Both the position numbers and the translations under genes were made by a program. The notes under the pieces were generated by a model. That model had not been told where the DNA came from, made no database searches, and worked only from the letters and a program-made list of their open reading frames with translations. From assembly GCA_030849075.1 (NCBI GenBank), contig JASAOO010003553.1, forward strand, positions 1 through 64,000: 64,000 bases of DNA. The letters run 5' to 3'. The stretch is from Zelonia costaricensis (lineage: Eukaryota > Euglenozoa > Kinetoplastea > Trypanosomatida > Trypanosomatidae). Shown piece by piece: positions 40,510 through 49,131 of this stretch (position 1 is the first letter of the stretch; each line of letters begins with the position of its first letter).

Positions 40510-42177
40510 ATGCCCGCCGTGTCGGACTCGAGGCAGCTGCCGTCGCTCGGCCCCCCTGTGTCCGCCTGGGGCACAAAACAGCCCGGCACAAGTGTCACAC
40601 GCAACACGCGGCGGGAGCGGCTCGGGTTGTGGAGCGCCGTGGCACTGCAGCAGCACTTCACCGACACTGGCGGCAAGGGCGGCCTCCCACTGCCGCCCCC
40701 GCCGTCCTCGCACGGCCGGCAGGGGCTCTCGGGCTCCTCGCGCGGCCGGCTCGGTGCGGGGTACTCATCAGCAGCCACCTACCCCCCCGCAGCAGATTCG
40801 GAGGAGGCGAGCGGGCGCGGCGGCACTCCCGACCTGCGTGCCCACCTCGGCCCCGCGCCAAGTCTGCCCGGCCGCTCGCAGAAGCCCACGCTGGCGCAGC
40901 GCATGGGCCTCGTCCCGGCCCTGCCGCCACCGCCCTCGGCCGACGACTGGCGCGCTGTGGTGCAGCGTGCTTTGCTGCGCGAGGGCACGTCGCATGGTCC
41001 GCTCCGCGTGGTATCGCGCGACGGGCCGTCCTCCGTGTGCGCCATTTGCCAGGTAGCCTACTCGCCCACCAGCGAGGAGGGACAGATCATCCTGAGCTGC
41101 TCGCACGTCTTCCATGCCCGGTGCTTCCGCGCCTTTGAGCGCTGCGTGCGGGCACAGCAGCGGGCCGAAGTGGCCGGCGTGGCCGAGGTGACGGCGCCAC
41201 TGGCCTGCCCCGTGTGCCGCACGCAGCACTACCACAAGCGTGTCTTCTACGAAGGCAAGGCACTGGCGCAGCGAGCGGCCATTGTAAAGGCACAGGCTGT
41301 GGTGCGCGGCCACCTCGCGCGCCTGGCGTACACGCGCGTGCGGCTGGAGCGCAACGCGACGTTTCGCACCCGCTACGTGCAGGAGCGCCTCGCCCGGCTT
41401 TCCGCCGCGTGGGACACCTTCTGCGCCCAGCAGGAGCGGCGCCGCGAGACGGTGCTGGCCACGCTCGCCGTGCAGCACCAGGCCGCGAAGGCAGCGTGCT
41501 TGAGCGAGCAGTCGTGGGCGGACATATGGCGCAGGGCCGTGTTCGGCTCCATCTCGACGATGACCGGCACGGCCGCAGCCATCGTGGCGGCCGCTGCGAC
41601 GCACGACGGGGTGACGGTGCAGTGCCCCATCTGCATTGATGTCATCCACTGTACTCAGGCGCCCGACTGCTACGTGACCCCGCGCGCCAACCCCACCCGC
41701 CGCCTCACCGGCGAGGACGCCGTGGCTCAGATACGCGCCGCCTACGAGGCTCGGCGCGCTGCCCGGCTTCTGGCGCCCCCCACACGCTCGCGAACCGCGA
41801 AGCGTGCACCAGCCGCGTTGGTGCCGGCCGCCGGCGGACAGGAGACGGCCGCGGCGAGCGTGGCCAGACGCACGAAGGCGAGGAAGCAGCCCCTGGCAGC
41901 AGCCCCTGCCATGCCGCCGTCCGCTCCGGTGGTAGTCGACTCACCCCACTCCGTCGAGAGCGGCACTCGGCGGGTCGGCGACCTCGCGGTGACCGGCCCG
42001 CACAGCGGTGTCCTGCTCAGCTGCGGGCACTGCTTCCATGCGGCGTGTCTCGGGTGCTACGAGCGGTACAACGAACGCAGCGCGATGGAGCGGGGCGAGC
42101 TGGCTGGGCAGCCAGGCGGGGTGTCGGCCCACCGCTGCCCCATCTGCCGCGCTGGCTACGCTAAACACCCGCTGTGA
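40510..42177 (+). CDS. RNF32-like protein: two RING fingers with an IQ motif between (555 aa)
   Basis: Probable E3 ubiquitin ligase. The first RING begins at residue 177 (CAICQVAYSPTSEEG), continues ILSCSHVFHARCFRAFE and ends CPVCRTQHYHKRVFYEGKAL. An IQ calmodulin-type motif follows at about 257-282 (IVKAQAVVRGHLARLAYTRV). A helical stretch leads to a second RING starting QCPICIDVIHC near residue 371, whose Cys-His pair comes only after a ~115-residue basic insertion: LLSCGHCFHAACLGCYERY, closing HRCPICRAGYAKH at the C-terminus. RING-IQ-RING order with 'LLSCSHVFH' in the first RING and a related form in the second is the architecture of animal RNF32. The first 165 residues are low complexity. 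ATG 40510 is preferred; a longer upstream frame lacks an ATG in good context and runs into the spacer. Function in trypanosomatids unknown. Confidence 0.9.
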   Translation: MPAVSDSRQLPSLGPPVSAWGTKQPGTSVTRNTRRERLGLWSAVALQQHFTDTGGKGGLPLPPPPSSHGRQGLSGSSRGRLGAGYSSAATYPPAADSEEASGRGGTPDLRAHLGPAPSLPGRSQKPTLAQRMGLVPALPPPPSADDWRAVVQRALLREGTSHGPLRVVSRDGPSSVCAICQVAYSPTSEEGQIILSCSHVFHARCFRAFERCVRAQQRAEVAGVAEVTAPLACPVCRTQHYHKRVFYEGKALAQRAAIVKAQAVVRGHLARLAYTRVRLERNATFRTRYVQERLARLSAAWDTFCAQQERRRETVLATLAVQHQAAKAACLSEQSWADIWRRAVFGSISTMTGTAAAIVAAAATHDGVTVQCPICIDVIHCTQAPDCYVTPRANPTRRLTGEDAVAQIRAAYEARRAARLLAPPTRSRTAKRAPAALVPAAGGQETAAASVARRTKARKQPLAAAPAMPPSAPVVVDSPHSVESGTRRVGDLAVTGPHSGVLLSCGHCFHAACLGCYERYNERSAMERGELAGQPGGVSAHRCPICRAGYAKHPL

Positions 42178-42990
42178 TTAGGAGTCAGGGACTAGGCAAG
42201 GGAGAGGGGTGGGGTGGGGGGGCGGGAGGGAGTCGATGCGGGTGCTGAGCACGTCTTGTCTCTTCACAAGGTCGCCTTGTCCATGCAAGACAGCGCAGGG
42301 ATGCAAAACGAAACTCTTCTTTGGCAACCTGCTCCTTTTCCCTTTTCTCATGGAATGTGCGTCTGTCGAGTCGCACTCAAGTCCGGCAGCATTGCTGGCA
42401 CTGGATGTACACTAACACCCCAACCCACAGCCTTTCGCTGTTAGAGGTCTGCTTCCTCTCTCGTGCCATTAACGCTCTTGAACTCTCATCCGTGTCTTGT
42501 TAGATATCGAGGAGTGAGGCGGAAACCGATCAGCTGGCGTGGTGCGAGTCCGTGTGTGGCTCCTTGTGTTTGCTCGTACCCGTCTTTCTTTCTCTACGAG
42601 GTGGATGCAGTTGCTGGGGTTCTTTTCTTGTACTGCAGAGCATCCTATGAGCAGCTTCCGGGAACACAAAACTCAGCCTCCCTCCGACGCATCAAACATC
42701 GTCATGCTGCTGAAGTGATGGCTGGAGAAGCAATGGAGTCACTCAAGGAAACCCGACTCATCCCGAACTTCACGTGAGCAGCCTCCCTCCCTCCCTCTAC
42801 AAATGACGCACCTCGAGATCGAGTTTGCTTGATGCCGTGCAACCGCGCACTTGCACGCGGACGTACGGATGCATTTCATGAACACGCTTCGCTCTTCCAC
42901 GACCACAAGACTGTTTCACTCTTCTGCACTACCTCCTTCTTCGTTTCTCCAGCAAACGAGAGCGGACACAACAGCACCGCTGGGCCACCA

Positions 42991-43019
42991 AACACACACA
43001 CACACACACAGACACACAC
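42991..43019. repeat. CA-rich dinucleotide repeat
   Basis: A nearly perfect CA run with one GA interruption, immediately upstream of the next gene's pyrimidine tract. Confidence 0.85.
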
Positions 43020-43033
43020 GCACCCACGCTCGT

Positions 43034-43064
43034 CGCTTTTGCCTTTTCTTTTCCTGCTCTACAG
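43034..43064 (+). promoter_or_regulatory. Polypyrimidine tract and splice acceptor of the CS-domain-like gene
   Basis: GCCTTTTCTTTTCCTGCTCT then ACAG ends at 43064, only 12 bases before ATG 43077. A second AG at 43072-43073 would leave a 3-base leader. Confidence 0.7.
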
Positions 43065-43076
43065 CTCCTTTAGGCC

Positions 43077-44186
43077 ATGTCCGGCATCGACTACTCGAAG
43101 TGGGACAAGCTCCACTACAGCAGCAGCAGTGCCACGGACTCTGACGTCGGCTCTGTTGACGAGGAGGAGGAGGAGCGGGGGCACGGCGGCCCGCAGGTGA
43201 CGCGGCTGGAGTACCCGTCACGAGTGACGCTCGGCCCCAACGGGGCGCAACTCGAGCAAGCGCCTCCCCGCGCCTCGGTCAGTCCATTCGCGTCTGCACC
43301 TGCATCCAGCAGAGCCGCGGCGGCCTCGTCGGCGTCTGCTCCGCCGCAAGGCGCCACAACCTCGCCTCTTCAGCCAGCACCTCCGTCGAGTACGATGCCG
43401 CCGTGTCACTCGGCGCGCGCGAGTGGAGGCGCGGGAAGCAGCACAGGTGCGTCCCTTATACCGTCCGCGAACACGGCAACCGGCTCGGCTCCCAGCAAGC
43501 TCGATGCCCGCGGCGGTGCTGCTGCCGCGACACTCGCAGCAGACAACGAAGAGGATGATGAGGAAGACCTGCTGTACGAGTGCCTGGCGCGGAACGGCGG
43601 CCGGGAAGGGGCACCGCAGTGGTGGGCTCAGACAGAGGACACGGTGACGGTCACCTTTGTGGTGCCGTGGGAGACGACGGGGAAGTCGGTGACCGAGTTT
43701 CGCGTGTACGGGGCCCCTGACGGCACGCAGGCTGGTGAGGGTGGCGGCATGTATCGCGCGCAGCTGACGTGCACCATCCACGCGCCTCCCCCGCACGTCT
43801 CTGCTGCGGCTGTCACGGCGTCGGCTCCGTTTCACGTCCACCGCGTTTTCCGCTACCCGGTCAAGCTGAACGACGACCTCCTGGAGGGGTGCTGGCAGCT
43901 GCACCGCATGCCACGCCGCCACCTGCGTCTTCTTGTGGTGCAGCTCTTCAAGGAGCCCATCGGCCTCGGCATGACGCTCTGGTGGGACCGCTGCTTCACC
44001 ACGGACACGCTGTCGGTGATTGATGACACGCAGGCTATCCCAGATCGCCTGCGGCACCGCGAGGCGACACCTGGGTCGCAGGAGAAGGCGGAGCAGTTCC
44101 GCAAGGTGTGGGCAGAGGCGCATGAAGAGTACCGACGGCGCGTGCAGGAGCGCAAGCGCAAAGGCGGGCATGCACAACTCGAATAA
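43077..44186 (+). CDS. CS (p23/NudC)-like domain protein (369 aa)
   Basis: The N-terminus MSGIDYSKWDKLHYSSSSAT resembles the 'DYSKWDKI/L' opening of CS-domain proteins, followed by an acidic stretch (DEEEEE) and an Ala/Ser/Pro-rich linker to about residue 160. The C-terminal half carries a probable CS beta-sandwich at about 185-315: VTVTFVVPWETTGKSVTEFR, then FRYPVKLNDDLLEGCWQLHR, LVVQLFKEPIGLGMTLWWDR and CFTTD. The 'W-x-L' and 'K...WW' positions fit p23/NudC/SGT1-like sheets. This suggests a co-chaperone or NudC-like role. A charged C-terminal helix (EQFRKVWAEAHEEYRRRVQE) ends the protein. The fold call is moderately confident and the precise subfamily is uncertain. Confidence 0.82.
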   Translation: MSGIDYSKWDKLHYSSSSATDSDVGSVDEEEEERGHGGPQVTRLEYPSRVTLGPNGAQLEQAPPRASVSPFASAPASSRAAAASSASAPPQGATTSPLQPAPPSSTMPPCHSARASGGAGSSTGASLIPSANTATGSAPSKLDARGGAAAATLAADNEEDDEEDLLYECLARNGGREGAPQWWAQTEDTVTVTFVVPWETTGKSVTEFRVYGAPDGTQAGEGGGMYRAQLTCTIHAPPPHVSAAAVTASAPFHVHRVFRYPVKLNDDLLEGCWQLHRMPRRHLRLLVVQLFKEPIGLGMTLWWDRCFTTDTLSVIDDTQAIPDRLRHREATPGSQEKAEQFRKVWAEAHEEYRRRVQERKRKGGHAQLE

Positions 44187-44631
44187 CCGCTACGACCTAA
44201 GAGAAACGACAAAAAAGGAAGAAATCCATTGGCACCACTAGTGTCCACCGCTCCACGCATCCTCGGCTTGTTTTTGTTTTCGTCCTCAAGTGTAGGATCG
44301 CGTGCTTGGAGAGGATCGCGCAGCGCTGGCTGCAGGGGCAATCCTCTCCCGCCCCCCTCCGCGCTCACGCCTTCATCTTTGAGAATACCCTCGCTCCTGT
44401 TTTTTTTTTGTGTTCTCTTCTTCGCCGTCTCCTCGGCATGTCCCCCCTCCCCCTCCCCCCCTTCACTCACTGTCGCGCAGAAGAGCTCCGCGACGGCACT
44501 GCAGGTGAGACGGCAGCGCTGGGGGACTCGTACGGCGGCACACGCTCTCTTTTCCGTTGGTGCTCTCTGTGCACACTAGCACAGTGCTCTTTGTTCTACG
44601 GTGGCTCCTGCTGCTCACATCCGCACGCGAG
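44187..44631. other. Intergenic spacer
   Basis: No gene. T run at about 44400-44409, a C-rich tract at 44441-44463, and an acceptor AG at 44477-44478. Between that AG and 44632 there is no other ATG. Confidence 0.6.
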
Positions 44632-45300
44632 ATGGTGGCCCGCAACGTAGCCGTGACGGTGCACCTCACGTACGGTGCCCTCATGGCGGCCCTCATCATG
44701 TGCAGCCTGCTGTCCCCCATTCAGGTCCGCAGCGTGGGCGACCGGAAACTGTGCGTTTACGGTGTCCTGATCACCTACAACGCACCACCCGCCTCGTGGC
44801 TGCTCGCTGTCTCTGGCGGCGTCCTCGACTCCACCACTACTGGCCATGGCTACGGCGATGGCGATGATGTCAACGCGAGCTCCAGCTCATCTGATGACAT
44901 GACGGCGGTCCGCGTTCCGCTCAGAAACCTCCCCAGCTCCGCTCTCAAGCGGTACATGGCGGCTTACCTCGCCTTTGCCGGCATTTCCGTCGTCTCCGCG
45001 CTGGCCCTCCTCGTAATGCTGGTCGTGCAGCTGCTGCCCGCGGAAATCAATAGCGCGGCGGTGGCGGTGACACGCGTCTTCGCCGTCCTCCTGCCCCTTG
45101 CGGCCATCGCGTGCTTCATCACGGCGGCCCTCCTCGGGCTGCAGTCGGGGATTTACCGCGACGTGGCATCCGGCTACTACACCGACTCGAGCAAGGACGT
45201 GCTCACGGCAAAGCTGCACTCGGGCTTTTCCGCAACGGTCGTGTCTGCGTGTGTCGGCCTTGTTGTCATTCTGCTGTCGCCTGTCTTCTGGAAGGAGTAG
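44632..45300 (+). CDS. Four-span integral membrane protein, family not recognised (222 aa)
   Basis: Predicted helices: about residues 5-27 (VAVTVHLTYGALMAALIMCS), 112-133 (LAFAGISVVSALALLVMLVV), 143-168 (VFAVLLPLAAIACFITAALL) and 198-220 (TVVSACVGLVVILLSPVFW). A polar loop of ~85 residues after the first helix includes RKLCVYGVLI and a Ser-rich stretch (NASSSSSDD). The four-helix plan with a large first extracytoplasmic loop is that of amastin or tetraspan proteins, but the amastin loop signature with its WGxKxxC core is not seen, so it is not called amastin. ATG 44632 is the first after the splice acceptor. The frame continues upstream without ATG, and that part would extend into the spacer. 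Confidence 0.82.
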   Translation: MVARNVAVTVHLTYGALMAALIMCSLLSPIQVRSVGDRKLCVYGVLITYNAPPASWLLAVSGGVLDSTTTGHGYGDGDDVNASSSSSDDMTAVRVPLRNLPSSALKRYMAAYLAFAGISVVSALALLVMLVVQLLPAEINSAAVAVTRVFAVLLPLAAIACFITAALLGLQSGIYRDVASGYYTDSSKDVLTAKLHSGFSATVVSACVGLVVILLSPVFWKE

Positions 45301-45720
45301 GCGCGTCCCCGGGCGCCCCAGTTACGGTGCTCAGTCGCATTAGAGTGAGTCGGAGGGGAGTTGATGTGAACGAGTGAGTGTGTGTATGTGTTTGGTGAGT
45401 TCCATGTGTTCTCGATTTACCCGGTCACCTCCCTTCTGCTACGACTGCCATCGGCGACTCTTTAACACGCGGAAAAGACACAAGACGAAGTTTCAGGGCG
45501 AGTTTCAACGGAGCCGGCCGCGCGGTGGCTCCGCGCCGCTCTCTCTCCCCCCCCCTCCTACGATTCCTCCGTCACCGGTGTGTATGTGTGTATGTGTCAG
45601 TGCTCAGGTGCTCCTTTTCCCCACTCCCTTCCTCCATCGTCTCCGCTCCTCGCCATTTTCTTTTTCTCCGTGACGCAACCTGGATAGGCCGGCGACCTCT
45701 CTTGCGCCGGCACCCCCATC
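45301..45720. other. Intergenic spacer
   Basis: No gene. CT-rich tract (about 45635-45672) followed by AG at 45686-45687 gives a 33-base leader for the next gene. Confidence 0.6.
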
Positions 45721-47229
45721 ATGGCGAGCCCTCAGCGCAGCTGTCGAGAGCCGAGCTTCCCCCATGAGGACACCGGTGTGCGCGGTGGGTCAGCGACAAC
45801 GTACGATGAGCTGTGCACGCTCGCAGCCGACACAGCAGCCTCTCCAAGCCTGGGGGCACCGCCGGAGAGCCTCTTGCTCTCCGTAAAGGGACACCCCTTG
45901 GCCGACATCGTCCACCTCCTCGCCTCCGCCCTGCTGCACGAGCGGCGCTCCGCAGAGGAAGCCGCGGCCGCAGCCGCCGCGGCGACCGGGGAGCTGCAGG
46001 CACGTGTGGCGCAGTGCGCATCATTTGCGGCAAGGGTCAGCAGCGACCTTGAGCTCGAGCGCCGCCCTTTCTCGTGGAGTGCTTCCCCTGTGTCGAGCAG
46101 CACGCAACCAGGGACGCTTGCCGATGCGGTTCGGCACGTCGTCGGCGATGCACAGAAAACATCTCGCGCGGCGCGTGTTGCCGCCGCCACCGCGCTGTCG
46201 GAGAGGAATCGGCGCCGGTTTCTGCTGCAGCGACTTGTTCCGTGGCTGCGCCTGGGTGAGCGCCGCGTGCGTGCTGCGTCCGCCGCCGCAGCAGCCGTGA
46301 AGGAGGTGATCGCTGTCTTCTACCTCAAATGGAGGACGTTCGCGGTGGTGCTGCGCCGTCTCCAGCGGGCACGGGAACGGCATGCGCGTGCCGTGGCGTA
46401 CCGTGCGCGCAGCACACTCCTCCACAAGTACTGGCGCAAGTGGGCCGCGGCGACGCAGTCCACCCGGGCAGAGGTGTCCCGGCTTCGCGCCTATCAGACT
46501 CGCCTAGCCGCGGCGTGGTCTCTGTGTGGACCGGTCGTCACACACCAGAGGCGTCACTGCTTCGAGCGCTGGCGCTTGTGGGCTGCGACGCGCGCTGCGC
46601 CGCTTCCGACGACGGCGTGTCTCGAGTCGGACGAGAATGCAAGTCCAGAACCTGACGGCACGGCACTGCACGCGGTGTTTCATCAGTGGATGCGACTGGC
46701 GCAGCGACGGCGGCTCTCCCAACTGCACCTGCGCCTCTCCCGCGTCCTGGCTGCGCAGCACAGCCGTGCGCTGATGCTCTACCACTTTCGTGTGTGGAGG
46801 AGCGCTGTGGCCGAGTCGCATCGGCGGCAGCGTCTCGCCGTGCTGTCCGCCGATGCCCACAAGCGCCGCGTCACGGCCCTGGCCCGGCGCTACTTCCACA
46901 CGCTGCGTTTTCATCGTCGTGAGCAGCAGTTTCAGCGCATGATGCGCGGCGTGGAAGGGTCACTCCTCGTTCTCGGCGCAAGGCTGACGGAGGTGGAGCG
47001 GGCGGCGGAGCTCGCCGGTGCGGTGCAAGTGCGGGCCCCGCCGCTGATGGTGGGTGCGGCGTCGGCGCCTGTCCTGTCGTCTCGACTTGGCACGGGCCAG
47101 CGGCCCTCCGTTGCTGAGACTGCTGCGGCCGCGCATCACACTGCTGTCGCGCCCCCCGACGCCTGGACACCAGAGAGTGAGAGGGAGCTCCTTTCCCGCG
47201 TCGAGGAGCTTCTGTCACGGTCTGTGTAG
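45721..47229 (+). CDS. Sfi1-like Trp/Arg repeat protein (502 aa)
   Basis: The N-terminal ~130 residues are acidic/Ala-rich and helical. From about residue 180 to 420 there is a long basic helical region in which aromatic-plus-Trp pairs recur at roughly 25-40 residue spacing: FYLKWRTFAVVLRRLQRARE, HKYWRKWAAATQST, HCFERWRLWAATRAA, VFHQWMRLAQRRRLSQLHLR, MLYHFRVWRSAVAESHRRQR and YFHTLRFHRREQQF. Such '[FY]xxWrx(W/A)' repeats on one continuous helix are typical of Sfi1-type centrin-binding proteins of basal bodies and spindle poles. Centrin binding is therefore plausible but inferred. The C-terminus is Ala-rich with a final charged helix (SERELLSRVEELLSRSV). The start ATCATGG follows the acceptor directly. 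Confidence 0.83.
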   Translation: MASPQRSCREPSFPHEDTGVRGGSATTYDELCTLAADTAASPSLGAPPESLLLSVKGHPLADIVHLLASALLHERRSAEEAAAAAAAATGELQARVAQCASFAARVSSDLELERRPFSWSASPVSSSTQPGTLADAVRHVVGDAQKTSRAARVAAATALSERNRRRFLLQRLVPWLRLGERRVRAASAAAAAVKEVIAVFYLKWRTFAVVLRRLQRARERHARAVAYRARSTLLHKYWRKWAAATQSTRAEVSRLRAYQTRLAAAWSLCGPVVTHQRRHCFERWRLWAATRAAPLPTTACLESDENASPEPDGTALHAVFHQWMRLAQRRRLSQLHLRLSRVLAAQHSRALMLYHFRVWRSAVAESHRRQRLAVLSADAHKRRVTALARRYFHTLRFHRREQQFQRMMRGVEGSLLVLGARLTEVERAAELAGAVQVRAPPLMVGAASAPVLSSRLGTGQRPSVAETAAAAHHTAVAPPDAWTPESERELLSRVEELLSRSV

Positions 47230-47811
47230 GTTGAGTGTGGTGTCCGCGACGGGCTCACATTCGTGTGCGGTGAAAGGAGACAAGTGATCCTCTGTGTAGA
47301 CAACCTATGCGCGGATGTCCCGGTTGAGGTCTGCGCAGAAGACGCTCACGCAGTCGTTTTTTCATCTTCCCCCCCCCCCCCAACCGCTCTCCTTTGCACA
47401 CCTTCCTTCCCGGTGGAGGATCAGCGCGGGGCGTCAGTGGAGTTTAAAGCGCTGTGAACAAAAGAGAAAAAAAGACGAAATGCCAATGAGCGCACTTGCT
47501 GATACGCCCTTCTCGGTGAACACGTCTTGCGCCTACCGTTTCTCCCCCCCCCCAAAAAAAAAAAACTCATGTGCACGTGAGGGGTTGCAGTGCTTGAGTC
47601 CAGAAGTGCGATGCACACGCTTCTCTCTCTTCTTTCTCTATCTCTGTCAATGCTCGCCTTGCCGCTTTCCACCACCCGCTCGCACGACTCCCTTGTCCAC
47701 GCGCACGCGCGGCAGGTATCGCTGAGAGCAACAAGCAGCTCCTGCCGCTCTCTCCCCGTTGTACGCCTACAAGAAAACAGAATTCACACGATTGCACTCG
47801 CAGGCCCTCTC
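47230..47811. other. Intergenic spacer with C10A12 tract
   Basis: No gene. C10A12 run at 47544-47565, then CT-rich sequence (47625-47660). The likely acceptor for the next gene is AG 47714-47715, with an alternative at 47802-47803 (CACTCGCAG) nearer the start. Confidence 0.6.
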
Positions 47812-49131
47812 ATGGCGGACTCCACGACGGCCTCCTCGGCGGCGGCGCCGGTCTTCAACTTCCAGCCGCTGCAGAAGAGCAATGTCGACCTCTTTGCCAC
47901 GGCGCCGCAGGTGAAGAAGCTCACGCGGCGCGAGAAGGATAGGATGCTGCGCGAGCTCGAGGTGAAGCGGGCGGCGGAGCAGGACAAGGGCGCCGCGGCT
48001 GGAAAGAAGGGGCAGCAAAAGAAGGCAAAGGCGGACCGCAGCGCCGCGGTGGCCGAGGTGGTGCGCGCCGCAACGGCGGCCGCGTCGTCCACCACCGGCA
48101 CGGCGAAGTCCAAGGCGAGTCTCTTCGAGACCGTCTTCGACACGAAGGAGGTGGAGCAGGAGCTAGCCGCTCAGGAGGACCGCCGCAGTCGCAAGCACTC
48201 CAAGAAGCAGGTGCTGCGCCACGCACTGCACGCGAATGAAGAGGAGGACGCCCGCACCGTGTTTGTTGGCAACCTGCCCAACACAATCCAGAAGCGCGAG
48301 GTCGAGAAGATCTTCAAGGCGTGTGGCAGCATCACCGCCGTGCGCATCCGCTGCCAGGCACTGGAGGAGCTGGATGAGAAGCACCAGAACATGGGCCGCG
48401 CGGTGCGGGTGCTTCGGGGCGAGATCAAGAAGGACGCCAAGTACAGCGCCACGGCGTACGTCCTCTTCGACTCGGCCGAGTCGATTGCCCCGGCGCTGGA
48501 GAAGAACGGCCTAGTTTTTCACAGCCGCCACCTCGTCGTCACCACGATGGACGTGGAGAGCCGCGCCTACCCGCCAGAGACGTCCATCTTCCTCGGCAAC
48601 GTTGCCTACGACACCACGGAGGAGGATGTGTGGAACTTCTTCCAGGAGCACGGCGTCGCAGACGTGAAGCGGGTCCGCCTCGTGCGGGACCGGGAGACGG
48701 GCAGCTGCAAAGGCTTCGGCTACGTCGAGTTCATGCACGCCTCCTCTGTCAACCCAGCCGTCGAGACGCGCGGCAACAAGCTGAACGGCCGCGAGCTCCG
48801 CATTGTGCACGTGAACAAGTCCAAGGACGTAAAGGCGTCGACGACGAGCCGGCGGGAGAAGCGACGCAACGAGCGGGCTGGCGATGCGGCCGGCAACGGC
48901 AAGCGCTCCCGCAGCAGCAACGAGAGCGGCAGCGGCAGGCGCGGCGCGGACGGCAGCGCCGTGAAGAAGCCGCGCGGCGACTCGGACCTGCCGCCGTGGG
49001 CCGGTGTGACGACGAACCCGCGCCGCAAGATGCCCAAGGACCTGCGTCCGCTTGTGGAGGGCAAGGTCGAGTTTAAGACGCGCGGCCCGCGTGCACCGGT
49101 GAAGCACAAGACGCGCAACCCGGAGAAGTAA
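47812..49131 (+). CDS. RBM34/Nop12-like nucleolar RNA-binding protein with two RRMs (439 aa)
   Basis: RBM34/Nop12 proteins act in 60S (5.8S/27S) rRNA processing. The N-terminal basic part (about 1-145) includes FNFQPLQKSNVDLF, KKLTRREKDRMLRELEVKRA and KHSKKQVLRHALHANEEEDA. RRM1 starts near 149 (RTVFVGNLPNTIQKREVEKI is RNP2) and carries an inserted loop, with TAYVLFDSAESI as its degenerate RNP1. RRM2 starts near 257 (TSIFLGNVAYDTTEEDVWNF) and has a canonical RNP1 (CKGFGYVEFMHASS). The intervening NGLVFHSRHLVVTTMDVESR is also a family hallmark. The C-terminal tail is Arg/Lys/Gly/Ser-rich, ending with RKMPKDLRPLVEGKVEF. The domain plan and the HSRHL linker favour RBM34/Nop12 over generic RRM proteins. 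ATG 47812 (CATGGCG) is preferred over upstream codons that give a spurious hydrophobic extension. Confidence 0.9.
   Translation: MADSTTASSAAAPVFNFQPLQKSNVDLFATAPQVKKLTRREKDRMLRELEVKRAAEQDKGAAAGKKGQQKKAKADRSAAVAEVVRAATAAASSTTGTAKSKASLFETVFDTKEVEQELAAQEDRRSRKHSKKQVLRHALHANEEEDARTVFVGNLPNTIQKREVEKIFKACGSITAVRIRCQALEELDEKHQNMGRAVRVLRGEIKKDAKYSATAYVLFDSAESIAPALEKNGLVFHSRHLVVTTMDVESRAYPPETSIFLGNVAYDTTEEDVWNFFQEHGVADVKRVRLVRDRETGSCKGFGYVEFMHASSVNPAVETRGNKLNGRELRIVHVNKSKDVKASTTSRREKRRNERAGDAAGNGKRSRSSNESGSGRRGADGSAVKKPRGDSDLPPWAGVTTNPRRKMPKDLRPLVEGKVEFKTRGPRAPVKHKTRNPEK

Larger units (their letters stand above)
42178..43076. other. Intergenic spacer
   Basis: No gene supported. Less pyrimidine-biased than other spacers between 42240 and 42780; a frame reading through 42463-42777 lacks a leading ATG. 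A CA repeat at 42991-43019 and the acceptor tract 43034-43064 precede the next gene. Confidence 0.6.

Noticed and set aside
42463..42777. 105-codon + strand frame in the spacer after the RNF32-like gene
   Set aside because: GTG start and no recognisable domain; only a late ATG (~42719), leaving ~20 codons.
44632..45300. Assignment of the four-span protein as amastin
   Set aside because: The tetraspan plan fits, but the characteristic loop signature with Trp-Gly and paired Cys is absent.
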